DNA from: Methyloceanibacter sp.
GTDB lineage: Bacteria > Pseudomonadota > Alphaproteobacteria > Rhizobiales > Methyloligellaceae
Assembly (NCBI GenBank): GCA_016649675.1
Contig: JAENXG010000024.1
Span: 1-16,429 of the forward strand
Length of the DNA: 16,429 bases
Reading direction: 5' to 3'
Both the position numbers and the translations under genes were made by a program. The notes under the pieces were generated by a model, which saw only the letters and a program-made list of their open reading frames with translations, had not been told where the DNA came from and did no database searches. Below, in pieces: positions 7,398 to 14,573 of the stretch; position 1 is the first letter of the stretch, and the number at the start of each line of letters is the position of its first letter.

Positions 7398-7425
7398 GGG
7401 GCGGCGAGGAGCGACTTGCCGCCCC
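7398..7425 (+). terminator. GC-rich hairpin after the Spy-like gene
   Basis: A perfect 8-bp stem, GGGGCGGC (7398-7405) with GCCGCCCC (7418-7425), has a 12-base loop and lies 20 bases after the stop codon at 7378. Two T residues and a CTTT follow only loosely, so it would be a weak intrinsic terminator at best. The position between two same-strand genes that do not look like an operon favours termination. Confidence 0.45.
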
Positions 7426-7564
7426 CCTTGATCGATCTTTGAGGACCGGCTGCTAAAGCTCGCAAGTCAGCCCTCCACCATCTCCCCGCCTATTTCCTCA
7501 TCCCGAGCCGGCCTGTACCATGGCGGCGGTCCTCGTCTTGTCGTCGACCGCGCGGGTAGCGAGC

Positions 7565-8701
7565 ATGACCGGCATCTTCATCAACTACCGGCGAGACGAC
7601 GCACCGGGCGTGGCGGGCCGGCTCTACGACCATCTCGCCAAGAGCTTCTCGCGGCGCGATCTCTTCATCGATGTCGACGCCATCAAGCCCGGTCTCGATT
7701 TCGTCAAGCAGCTCGATACCCAGGTCTCGCAATGCGACGTGCTGCTCGCGCTGATCGGGCCGCATTGGCTCAAGGCCGAGGACGAGCAGGGCGGCCAGAG
7801 GCTCCAGGGCGACCGGGACTATGTGCGCATCGAGATCGCCGCGGCGCTGAAGCGCGACATTCCCGTGATCCCGGTGCTCATCAATGGCGCCGACATGCCG
7901 GTCGAGGACCAACTGCCTGAGGACCTCAGAAGCCTGTCCCGCCGGCACGCGCTTGAGCTTCGCCATACGCGATTTGCTGCCGATGCCGATGCCATCGCGG
8001 CGGCTCTGAAAGACGCCTTGCCAAAGCGCAAGACGCGCTGGCCCTACATGGCGGCGGCAGCTTGCCTGGTCGCTGCTATCGGCCTCGGGGCGGCGCTTTA
8101 TCTTTGGCGGGCCCCCACGCCTCCAGATAATCCCGTGAAAGTGCCTCCTGCCCCGGCGGCAGACAATTCGGCGTCTCAACCAGCCGGACAGACGCTGACT
8201 CTCGATGACGCAAAACGTAAAATCGCCGAAGCGAAACGGAAGATCGCCGAGGTCGAGGGGAAAACCTCGCTCTCCCAACCTGAAACTCCGTCACCATCGA
8301 CCCCTGACGCAAAGCCGGCGCCGGGCATCGAGGGCGTTTCGGTAGCTCTCGGCGCCCCGTTTGACAGTGTGCGCGCGGCCTATCCCGCCGCCGCGGATTC
8401 CGGCGCTGGCGATCTCCTCATGCCGCTGGATGGAATCAACTTCTACTTCACCAAGGACGACAGGGTGCTGCGGGAGGTCATGTTCGAGGCGCCGTTCGCT
8501 GGCAGCGTTCGCGGTGTGCACCTTGGCGATTTGGCGAAGGACGTCATTACGCGACTGGGCCAGCCCTACACGGCGTTCACGAGCCCCTCTCCCACCGGCG
8601 ACGTCACCGCCTTCTACTATCACGTCGACGGCAACGACTTGCGCTTCAACATCGACAAGTCGGACAAGGTCGACACGATTTTTGAGTATCTGAAACGGTG
8701 A
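7565..8701 (+). CDS. Membrane-anchored TIR-domain protein with extracytoplasmic C-terminal domain
   Basis: A 378-residue protein. Residues 2-130 are a bacterial TIR domain of the TIR_2 type: it opens GIFINYRRDD, continues LFIDVDAIKPGLDF and CDVLLALIGPHWL, and has YVRIEIAAAL, whose Glu90 aligns with the NADase catalytic Glu of active TIR domains. One transmembrane helix follows (about 159-181, ending LYLW), then a Pro/Ala linker and a short duplicated coil (AKRKIAEAKRKIAE). The C-terminal domain (about 254-378) has two similar pieces, GVSVALGAPFDSVRAAYP and GVHLGDLAKDVITRLGQPY, which resemble the small SmpA-like folds of envelope proteins. With the TIR inside, this end would face the periplasm. 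The ATG at 7565 is chosen because TIR domains start there; an ATG 15 codons upstream is possible. It is convergent with the cyclase gene, 30 bases apart. Role unknown: signalling or NAD cleavage are possibilities. Confidence 0.85.
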   Translation: MTGIFINYRRDDAPGVAGRLYDHLAKSFSRRDLFIDVDAIKPGLDFVKQLDTQVSQCDVLLALIGPHWLKAEDEQGGQRLQGDRDYVRIEIAAALKRDIPVIPVLINGADMPVEDQLPEDLRSLSRRHALELRHTRFAADADAIAAALKDALPKRKTRWPYMAAAACLVAAIGLGAALYLWRAPTPPDNPVKVPPAPAADNSASQPAGQTLTLDDAKRKIAEAKRKIAEVEGKTSLSQPETPSPSTPDAKPAPGIEGVSVALGAPFDSVRAAYPAAADSGAGDLLMPLDGINFYFTKDDRVLREVMFEAPFAGSVRGVHLGDLAKDVITRLGQPYTAFTSPSPTGDVTAFYYHVDGNDLRFNIDKSDKVDTIFEYLKR

Positions 8702-8731
8702 GCGGCCGGCCCTCCCCCGTCCGCAACAAGC

Positions 8732-9937
8732 TCAGGGCCCTACCGGCGCAAAGACGGTCTGCTCGGCATCGACGCCCCGCAAGGCAAACTCGCCGAGATT
8801 GCGCAGCTCATGCTCCGACAGGCGGCTCTGGAAGGAATTTGACAGAAGCAGGCTTTCGCCGACCTTGCGGCAGAGATCGGCGATGCGCGAAGCAAGATTC
8901 ACGTCGCGGCCGATGACGGTATAGTCGAGGCGGGCGCCGGAGCCGACATTGCCGTAAGCCGCGTTGCCGAAATGGAGCGCGATCCCGACCTCGAAGCCGA
9001 TGTGAGCTTCGCTCTCGCCGTTGCGGCGCGAAACCCTGAGCAGTCCGGCGCGAGCCGCCGCGAAGGCGCGCATGCACGCCTCGATGTCTCCGTTCTCGCC
9101 GGCGCGGAAGATCGCCAATATCCCGTCGCCCATGAATTTCAGCACTTCGCCGCCCCGCTCGTCGATCGGCGGCACGATGCAGTCGTAATAGTCGTTGACG
9201 AGAGCGGTGGCCGCCTCCTCGGAGAGATGCGAGGTGAGCCCGGTGAAGTCGCGCATGTCGGCGAACAGGATCGCCGCGCGGATGCGCAACACCTCACCGC
9301 GTCGGACGTCGCCCGACAGAATCCGCAGATGCGGCTCGTTGCCGACATACATGCGCATCACCTCGCGCATGACGCGGTTGAGCGCCAGCACCTCCTGCAA
9401 CGCCGCCAGGGTGGGGAAGATCGATCGCAAGACGGCGATGTCTTGGTCCGAGAAGCCCTGCGGTGAGCGCGTGGCAAAGGTGAAGCCGTTATGCATACCG
9501 TTCGGCAGCACGACGGGAACGGCAATGTGGTGCGTGTAGCCAGCGGCCTTCAGCGGGGCGACGATGTCGTAGGCATCGTCCGGCGTGTCGGGAAGCCAGG
9601 AGAAGATCCAATCGTTGAGGCGATGGGCCTCGGCAAGCGGCCGCTTGCCGCTCGCATCTGAGCCGCGTTCATGGGCGTAGATGTGCTCACGCGCCGGGCT
9701 GCCGAACTCCCAAATGCGGGCATTGGCCGCTCGCTCGGCGTGCCGGAGCTCGACCGCGCTCGTCGCTCTGTCGATGGGAATGCCCGCGTCTCTCAGCATG
9801 AGGGAGACGCCTTCCAAAATGATATTGGGATCGCCGATCTCGCGCGCCTCGCCGAGAATCCAGTCGCGCACCGCGAGGGACAAGCGCAGCCGCTCATCGG
9901 AAAGGATCGTCGCCGGTTCGGTTCTAGCCAAGATCAT
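8732..9937 (-). CDS. Class III adenylate/guanylate cyclase with GAF-like N-terminal region
   Basis: A 401-residue, apparently soluble nucleotide cyclase. The C-terminal catalytic domain (about 215-375) keeps every key residue: metal Asp227 in LFADMRDFTG, Lys267 and metal Asp271 in LKFMGDGILAIF, Asp338 in LDYTVIG, then Asn347 and Arg351 in GRDVNLASRI. The Lys/Asp pair favours ATP, so cAMP is the likelier product. The N-terminal part (about 30-190), with HIAVPVVLPNGMHNGFTFAT and FSDQDIAVLRSIFP, looks like a GAF-type sensor and is joined to the catalytic domain by a helical linker. This layout is common in Rhizobiales, which carry many such cyclases. The ATG at 9935-9937 is chosen over a GTG two codons earlier. 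No transmembrane helix is seen. The signal sensed is unknown. Confidence 0.92.
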   Translation of the reverse strand: MILARTEPATILSDERLRLSLAVRDWILGEAREIGDPNIILEGVSLMLRDAGIPIDRATSAVELRHAERAANARIWEFGSPAREHIYAHERGSDASGKRPLAEAHRLNDWIFSWLPDTPDDAYDIVAPLKAAGYTHHIAVPVVLPNGMHNGFTFATRSPQGFSDQDIAVLRSIFPTLAALQEVLALNRVMREVMRMYVGNEPHLRILSGDVRRGEVLRIRAAILFADMRDFTGLTSHLSEEAATALVNDYYDCIVPPIDERGGEVLKFMGDGILAIFRAGENGDIEACMRAFAAARAGLLRVSRRNGESEAHIGFEVGIALHFGNAAYGNVGSGARLDYTVIGRDVNLASRIADLCRKVGESLLLSNSFQSRLSEHELRNLGEFALRGVDAEQTVFAPVGP

Positions 9938-10092
9938 GCGCACCGCCCGTGTTTGCCAATCCGTTGGGCCAATTGTGGCAGCCTTCGCGGGGAAACACCA
10001 CGCCAGGCCGCGGGCAGAATCGGTTAGAAAGGTTGGGATAAAGGCTGGAGTTATTCGCGAAACTGACCGCGTTGCACAGGGGGAAGGCGGTC
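9938..10092. other. Divergent intergenic region, cyclase and porin genes
   Basis: About 155 bases without a gene. It must hold the promoters for the cyclase (minus) and the porin (plus). AGGGGGAAGG at 10078-10087 is an unusually strong ribosome binding site placed five bases before GTG 10093, and decides that start. I see no clear promoter hexamers or operator. Confidence 0.4.
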
Positions 10093-11592
10093 GTGGCTCA
10101 GTCCAATTCGCTCCGCGCCGGTCTCCGCGTCGCCGCGATCACAGCGCTCGTCACGGGATTTTGGCCGATTGACTGGCGCGCGCTCGCTCAGGGCGCCGAC
10201 GGCGGCATCGCCGGAAGCGCCGATAGCGACACGCCCGACATCCCTATCCCGTCCTCAGCACATGGGACCTACAGCCCGATCGTGGAGGGCTTTGCCAGCC
10301 CGCTCGACCCGCGCGCGGAGTTGCGGGCGACGCAACCACCAAAGCCGCCGCGCGTGCAAGCGCCGCCGCCACAAGCGAAAGAAGGCGTCTGGCTGAGCGA
10401 GCTGCACCGGCGTTTGCAGGACGAGGCTCCCTTCGTGCGCGACACGACATTGAAGGTGGACAGCCGGACCTATTGGCTGTCACGGGAGAGCCTCGACGGC
10501 TCCCACGCGGAAGCCCTGACCAGCGGCGGCTCCATCGCCTATCAGTCCGGCTACCTCGCCGACTTCATGCAGATACGGAGCGTGCTCTACACGAGCCAGC
10601 CGCTCTACGCGCCGGCAACCGGAGGCGGCACGGACAATCTCACGCCCGACCAAGATCAGATCACCACGCTCGGCCAGATCAACGCGCGATTCAAATTCGC
10701 TGGGCAGGAGGCGAGCGTCGGCCGCCAGCTGGTCCGCACCGCCTTCATCAATCCCCGCGACAATCGGATGATCCCGCTCACCTTCGAAGGGGCGATCCTG
10801 GTGCCTGAGCGGCGCGAGGACCAGGGCCTCGATTACGTCGCTTCCTATCTCTGGAAGTACAAACCACGCGACACCGCCGAGTTCATTCCGTTCTCTGAGC
10901 CGCTCGGCGTCAAGAAGGACGAAGGCGTCCTGATCACCGGCGCAAGGCGCACATGGGATGGCCTCACCCTCGGCGCCGTCAACTATTGGATCAAGGACAC
11001 GCTCAACACGACCTATGGCGAGGCGGACTATCTCTTGCCCATAGGGGCCAACGGCGACGGCCCGAGCTACCGCATCAGCTTCAACGATCTCGACCAGAGA
11101 AGCGTGGGCGAGCAACTGATCCCTGGCGCTCCATACAATACGTATCAAGCTTCGGCGCGCTTCGTGGCGGGCTATCGAGGCTTCGTGCTGACGACAGCGG
11201 TCTCGGCGACCGGCAGGGAGGCCAACGTCCGCGATCCTTTCGGCAATATTCCCGTCTACACCTCCATGCACCAGTCGTCCTTCGAGCGTGCTGGCGAGGA
11301 GGCCTATCTCGTTACCTTGTCCTACGACTTCTCTATGGTCGGCCTCGATGGACTGAAATTCCTGGTCGGCTGGGGGCAAGGCGTGGATGCCATCAATCCG
11401 AGCACAGGAGCGGCGGAGCCCGATCGGAACCTGCTCAATCTTCACCTCGACTATGAGCCTTCGGCAGGTCGGCTCGAAGGCTTGCGGGTGCAGCTTTATT
11501 ATTCGAATGAGCGGCTGCTGACGACAGCATTGCCGCCGGACGATCAGAGCGAGTTTCGCGCTGTGGTGAATTATTTGATGCCGCTCTTGTAG
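10093..11592 (+). CDS. OprD-family outer membrane porin
   Basis: A 499-residue outer-membrane channel of the OprD type, which in Pseudomonas and relatives takes up amino acids, peptides or aromatic acids. The GTG start follows AGGGGGAAGG; an upstream TTG in frame is rejected. A signal peptide of about 32 residues ends ALA-Q. A Pro-rich linker follows (PPKPPRVQAPPPQ, about 75-90), then a beta-rich barrel. OprD hallmarks are DSRTYWLSRES, GGSIAYQSGYLADF near the barrel start, EASVGRQLVRTAFINPRDNR and MIPLTFEGAILVPE, matching the family's 'RxxPxTFEG' strand region. The last strand reads FRAVVNYLMPLL, ending in Leu rather than the usual Phe. The substrate cannot be told. It is convergent with the glycosyltransferase, 2 bases apart. 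Confidence 0.82.
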   Translation: MAQSNSLRAGLRVAAITALVTGFWPIDWRALAQGADGGIAGSADSDTPDIPIPSSAHGTYSPIVEGFASPLDPRAELRATQPPKPPRVQAPPPQAKEGVWLSELHRRLQDEAPFVRDTTLKVDSRTYWLSRESLDGSHAEALTSGGSIAYQSGYLADFMQIRSVLYTSQPLYAPATGGGTDNLTPDQDQITTLGQINARFKFAGQEASVGRQLVRTAFINPRDNRMIPLTFEGAILVPERREDQGLDYVASYLWKYKPRDTAEFIPFSEPLGVKKDEGVLITGARRTWDGLTLGAVNYWIKDTLNTTYGEADYLLPIGANGDGPSYRISFNDLDQRSVGEQLIPGAPYNTYQASARFVAGYRGFVLTTAVSATGREANVRDPFGNIPVYTSMHQSSFERAGEEAYLVTLSYDFSMVGLDGLKFLVGWGQGVDAINPSTGAAEPDRNLLNLHLDYEPSAGRLEGLRVQLYYSNERLLTTALPPDDQSEFRAVVNYLMPLL

Positions 11593-11594
11593 GA

Positions 11595-12449
11595 CTAGGC
11601 GCGGTCAATCTTGACGGCGTTGGCGAACAGCTTATCGCCCCATTCGTAGAGAGGCCGCTTGAAATCCGACTCGGTGTGGATGGCCTGACCTTTACGCTCG
11701 GTCCACTTTTTCCCGTAAGTCTCGAACGGAAAATGGCGGATGTAGTAGTCGCAGGTCTCCTCCCAATGGTCGATCGACAGCGACTTGCCGTAATGCTGGC
11801 AGTAGAGCTCGGTCAGCACCCGCCCCGTTCCGCCGGGCTCGCGTCCGTGCTCCGCGCCGAAGACGACCTCCGGGCGGTTGCGCCAGAGCATCAAGATGTC
11901 CCTCTGCTCGGGGCCATAGAAGCGGCGGAAGTCCAAGAGCTCGCGCACGGGCCGATAGGGCTCAAAATCCTCAGGCGTCATATAGGCGTCGAACAGCTGG
12001 ACCCGCACGGCGTCGCCCTCGTCAGCGCGCAACCCCGCCACGAAGCCACGCAGGTCCCCGGTCACGCGCTCGTCGGGATCGAAGCACAGCATCCAGTCGT
12101 GCGGCAGTTGGGTGCGGGCGATATCAAGCAGCAGCCCGCGATGCCGGCCTTCCGCCAACCGGCGCGCCTTGATGTCCTCCTCCCACGCCCCATTTGCCAC
12201 GATGAGTGCGACCTTCGGGTGCTCACGCAGAATGTCCACCGTCCGGTCCGTGCTCGCATCGTCATAGGCGACGATGGCATCGACATGCTTGCCAAGATAA
12301 TCGAGGCAGTCGCGCAGGATCAGCGCCTCGTTGCGGATGCGCGTGACTCCTATCAAGAAGTGCTTGCGGCCGACCAGGCCTTCATTGCCCTTGATGATCT
12401 GCTCGGAGTCGCGAAGTTGCCAACTTCCTGTGTCAGTTGCGATCACCAC
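11595..12449 (-). CDS. Family 2 glycosyltransferase
   Basis: A 284-residue cytoplasmic GT-A-fold glycosyltransferase. IGVTRIRNEALILRDCLDY (about 33-51) and IVAYDDASTDRTVDIL (about 59-74) form the nucleotide-sugar site, and CFDPDERV (about 122-129) supplies the DxD metal motif (Asp124, Asp126). The C-terminal half, with HYGKSLSIDHWEETCDYYIRHFPFE, is of the kind seen in Glyco_tranf_2_4 members that act on surface polysaccharides or glycoproteins. The start is a GTG at 12447-12449 (a second GTG follows at once) with TTGGAG seven bases upstream. It stands alone, with no other sugar genes nearby, so acceptor and donor are unknown. Confidence 0.85.
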   Translation of the reverse strand: MVIATDTGSWQLRDSEQIIKGNEGLVGRKHFLIGVTRIRNEALILRDCLDYLGKHVDAIVAYDDASTDRTVDILREHPKVALIVANGAWEEDIKARRLAEGRHRGLLLDIARTQLPHDWMLCFDPDERVTGDLRGFVAGLRADEGDAVRVQLFDAYMTPEDFEPYRPVRELLDFRRFYGPEQRDILMLWRNRPEVVFGAEHGREPGGTGRVLTELYCQHYGKSLSIDHWEETCDYYIRHFPFETYGKKWTERKGQAIHTESDFKRPLYEWGDKLFANAVKIDRA

Positions 12450-12553
12450 GAGTGCTCCAATCTAAGGAATGCGCGCCGAGGATGAGGCAGGCGCGGAATG
12501 ACGGCAAGGCCTAAGCCAAGGCCGATTGCCGGGTTAGGCACCTGCGAAACCTG

Positions 12554-12559
12554 TATAAT
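12554..12559 (+). promoter_or_regulatory. Consensus -10 box upstream of the SYLF gene
   Basis: TATAAT lies 42 bases before the ATG at 12602, a perfect sigma-70 type -10 hexamer in GC-rich DNA, where such a match is unlikely by chance. No good -35 box sits at 17 bases; TTGCCG at 12526-12531 is too far away (22 bases). A CGGAG ribosome binding site is at 12588-12592. Confidence 0.5.
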
Positions 12560-12601
12560 GCCGGGAACGTCTTCGGCGACATTGATTCGGAGTTCGGTGA
12601 C

Positions 12602-13159
12602 ATGAAGCGCCTGCGCGAAACAGCCCTCTCTGTGATGCTCATTGCAATGCTTGCGATCGTAACCGCTCCGTCGAGGAGCGAGGCGGCTTCGGCAGCCGCG
12701 ATCGATGCCGACGCCAATGCCACGCTGCACAGCTTTGTCCGCCAAATCGGGGGCGCGCAGCAGCTTGCCAACAAGGCCGTGGGAATTTTGGTGTTCCCCT
12801 CGGTCGTCAAGGCGGGCATTGGGTTTGGCGGGGAATATGGCGAGGGACTGCTGCTCGTTCATCAGCGAAACGCCGGCTACTACAACATGGTCTCGGCCTC
12901 GTTCGGCTTTCAGCTCGGCGTGGAGGAACGGTCGGTCATCATCATGTTCATGACCGATGAAGCCCTTGCCCAATTCAACAGCACGGCGGGATGGAAGGTC
13001 GGCGTCGACGGATCGGTGGCCATCATAACGGTTGGCGTTGGCGCCTCGATCGACACTAACAAGATCACCAGCCCGGTCATCGGGTTCATCCTCGATCCTA
13101 AAGGGCTGATGTACAATTTGACGCTCGAAGGCACCAAGATCAGCCGCATCAACCCCTGA
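12602..13159 (+). CDS. Secreted SYLF/YSC84-domain protein
   Basis: A 185-residue protein with a Sec signal peptide (hydrophobic about 8-22, APSRSEAASA cleavage region) and a SYLF (YSC84-like) domain over the rest. SYLF domains bind lipids in eukaryotes. Bacterial members are secreted or surface proteins of poorly known role. Hallmarks are GILVFPSVVKAGIGFGGEYGEG (about 61-82), YYNMVSASFGFQLGVEERS, and the closing GVGASIDTN and GFILDPKGLMYNLTLEGTKISRI. ATG and ribosome binding site (CGGAG) are clear. It is 14 bases ahead of the cytochrome gene on the same strand, so the two may share the TATAAT promoter. Both products are exported. Confidence 0.9.
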   Translation: MKRLRETALSVMLIAMLAIVTAPSRSEAASAAAIDADANATLHSFVRQIGGAQQLANKAVGILVFPSVVKAGIGFGGEYGEGLLLVHQRNAGYYNMVSASFGFQLGVEERSVIIMFMTDEALAQFNSTAGWKVGVDGSVAIITVGVGASIDTNKITSPVIGFILDPKGLMYNLTLEGTKISRINP

Positions 13160-13173
13160 ATTCGGGCGCCCAG

Positions 13174-13566
13174 ATGAAACCGCGCAGCGGCCTTATTGCG
13201 CTCACCTCACTCGCGCTGTTGACGGCCGGCGTAGGGAGCGCACTCGCCGCGGAGGGCTCCGGCACCGCCAGCGACGGGAAAGCACTTCTCGAAAAAAACT
13301 GTGGCCGCTGTCATTCGCTCGAGGCAACCGGCGAGAGCCCGCTCAAGGGAGCGCCGCCCCTGCGGGAGGTTTATCTCAGATACCCCATCGAACAGCTGGA
13401 GGAAGGGTTTGCCGAGGGAATGGGCTCTCGACACCGAGACATGCCTCAGATCCAATTTTCGCCTGAGCAGGTTTCCGGGATCTTGAACTATCTCGGCAGC
13501 ATTACCGGCGTAGAGCCATCGCGACGGCCACGCGCCGCTGTTCCTGACGAGACCGAGCCGCCCTAG
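13174..13566 (+). CDS. Small periplasmic c-type cytochrome
   Basis: A 130-residue class I cytochrome c. The signal peptide (about 1-26) ends SALAAEG. The haem site is CGRCH (Cys43, Cys46, His47) and the sixth ligand is probably Met90 in SRHRDMPQIQF, with SPEQVSGILNYLGSI as the C-terminal helix. A short Pro/Arg/Glu-rich tail follows. It is a mono-haem electron carrier of the periplasm; partner unknown. It follows the SYLF gene by 14 bases with no strong ribosome binding site. Its TAG overlaps the oppositely directed yebC stop, the two sharing the palindrome CTAG (13563-13566). Confidence 0.9.
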   Translation: MKPRSGLIALTSLALLTAGVGSALAAEGSGTASDGKALLEKNCGRCHSLEATGESPLKGAPPLREVYLRYPIEQLEEGFAEGMGSRHRDMPQIQFSPEQVSGILNYLGSITGVEPSRRPRAAVPDETEPP

Positions 13567-14309
13567 GCGCTGAGGCGCTCGAGCACCTCGTCGGCGATCT
13601 CGAAATTGGCGTAGACGTTCTGCACGTCGTCGGAATCTTCGAGGCCCTCGAGCATACGCAACAGCTTCTGCCCCGCCTCGTCGTCGACCGGCACGCTGTT
13701 TTTCGGCCGCCACAGGATGCGTGCGGCCCTGGATTCCCCGAAACGTACCTCGAGCGCCTTGGCGACCTGATGCAGCTGATCGGGGTGGCAATAGACGACG
13801 TGCCCGTCCGCGCTCGATTCGACGTCCTCGGCTCCCGCCTCAATGGCAGCTTCCAGCATCTGATCAGGCGTGGCTTTGCCGGCTTCGAACTCGATCGCGC
13901 CGAGCTTGTCGAAATTGAAGGACACGGCGCCCGTCTCGCCGAGATTGCCCCCGAACTTGGTGAAGAGCGAGCGTATCTCGCTCGCGGTGCGATTGCGGTT
14001 GTCGGTGAGCGCCTCGACGATGACGCCGACGCCGCCCGCGCCGAAGCCCTCGTAGCGCACCTCCTCGTAACTGGCGCCGCCCGCCTCCTCGCTCTTCTTG
14101 ATCGCCCGCTCGATATTGTCCTTGGGCATATTCTGGGCGCGCGCCGCCAGGATCGCCCCTCTGAGCCGCGGGTTCATGGCCGGGTCGGGCATACCCATTT
14201 TCGCCGCAGCGGTGATCTCGCGGGCGAACTTGGAGAAAAGCTTCGAGCGCTTCTTGTCCTGCGCCCCTTTGCGAAACTGGATGTTCTTGAACTTCGAATG
14301 GCCAGCCAT
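13563..14309 (-). CDS. yebC: YebC/PmpR-family protein (transcription or translation factor)
   Basis: A 248-residue cytoplasmic member of the YebC/PmpR/TACO1 family, of normal length. It begins MAGHSKFKNIQFRKGAQDKK, the family's signature N-terminus, and contains FAREITAAAKMG, NPRLRGAILAARAQNMPKDNIERAIKK (split here by family insertions), YEGFGAGGVGVIVEALTDN, NRTASEIRSLFTKFGGNLGE and GAVSFNFDKLG. Family members have been described as DNA-binding regulators. More recent work ties them to translation of difficult sequences, so the precise role is open. In many Rhizobiales it is next to ruvC, whereas here ruvC is over 10 kb away. The upstream region holds a mobile palindrome (14360-14408). Confidence 0.96.
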   Translation of the reverse strand: MAGHSKFKNIQFRKGAQDKKRSKLFSKFAREITAAAKMGMPDPAMNPRLRGAILAARAQNMPKDNIERAIKKSEEAGGASYEEVRYEGFGAGGVGVIVEALTDNRNRTASEIRSLFTKFGGNLGETGAVSFNFDKLGAIEFEAGKATPDQMLEAAIEAGAEDVESSADGHVVYCHPDQLHQVAKALEVRFGESRAARILWRPKNSVPVDDEAGQKLLRMLEGLEDSDDVQNVYANFEIADEVLERLSA

Positions 14310-14573
14310 GGCCCCGTCCCTGTTGGTTACCGGCCTTTTCGTTCAGGCCGCGACTTATAGAGCATGATCCGGAAAGGTGGGAACCGGTTTTCCGAAAAGA
14401 TCATGCTCAATCAAGATCCTGGAGCCTCGCACAATCCATTAGCACCCCCGTCGCATCAACGGGCGCCGGGCCCCCTTTTAGCGAAGCCTTAACCCTAATG
14501 GCTCGACAACAGAAGGCTTGGACACCGGACAGCGCGCCGCCGTCTTCGCGCGCAACTCGAGGGGGGGGCAACC
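14310..14573. other. Intergenic region carrying a palindromic repeat
   Basis: About 260 bases between the divergent yebC and the small ORF at 14574. It contains the palindrome at 14360-14408. The rest is unremarkable: no extra gene, a G-run ribosome binding site just before 14574, and no recognised promoter hexamers. Confidence 0.5.
14360..14408. repeat. Intergenic imperfect palindrome, Rhizobiales repeat type
   Basis: The outer arms GAGCATGATC (14360-14369) and GATCATGCTC (14399-14408) are perfect complements. Inner arms CGGAAA (14370-14375) and TTTCCG (14389-14394) continue the stem around a 4-base AAAA bulge, and the loop region contains AACCGGTT. The AGCATGATC...AACCGGTT...GATCATGCT layout is one I remember as abundant in Bradyrhizobium-type genomes. 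A truncated copy lies at 15979-16010 in this window. Recognition is from memory, not from a search. Confidence 0.8.

Noticed and set aside
7565..9937. A TIR-cyclase defence operon of the CBASS or Thoeris type
   Set aside because: The two genes converge rather than forming an operon, the cyclase is a class III enzyme and not a CD-NTase, and no effector or SLOG-type partner is present.
10480..11445. 321-codon minus-strand frame opposite the porin
   Set aside because: Lies wholly inside the porin gene and shows no recognisable family.
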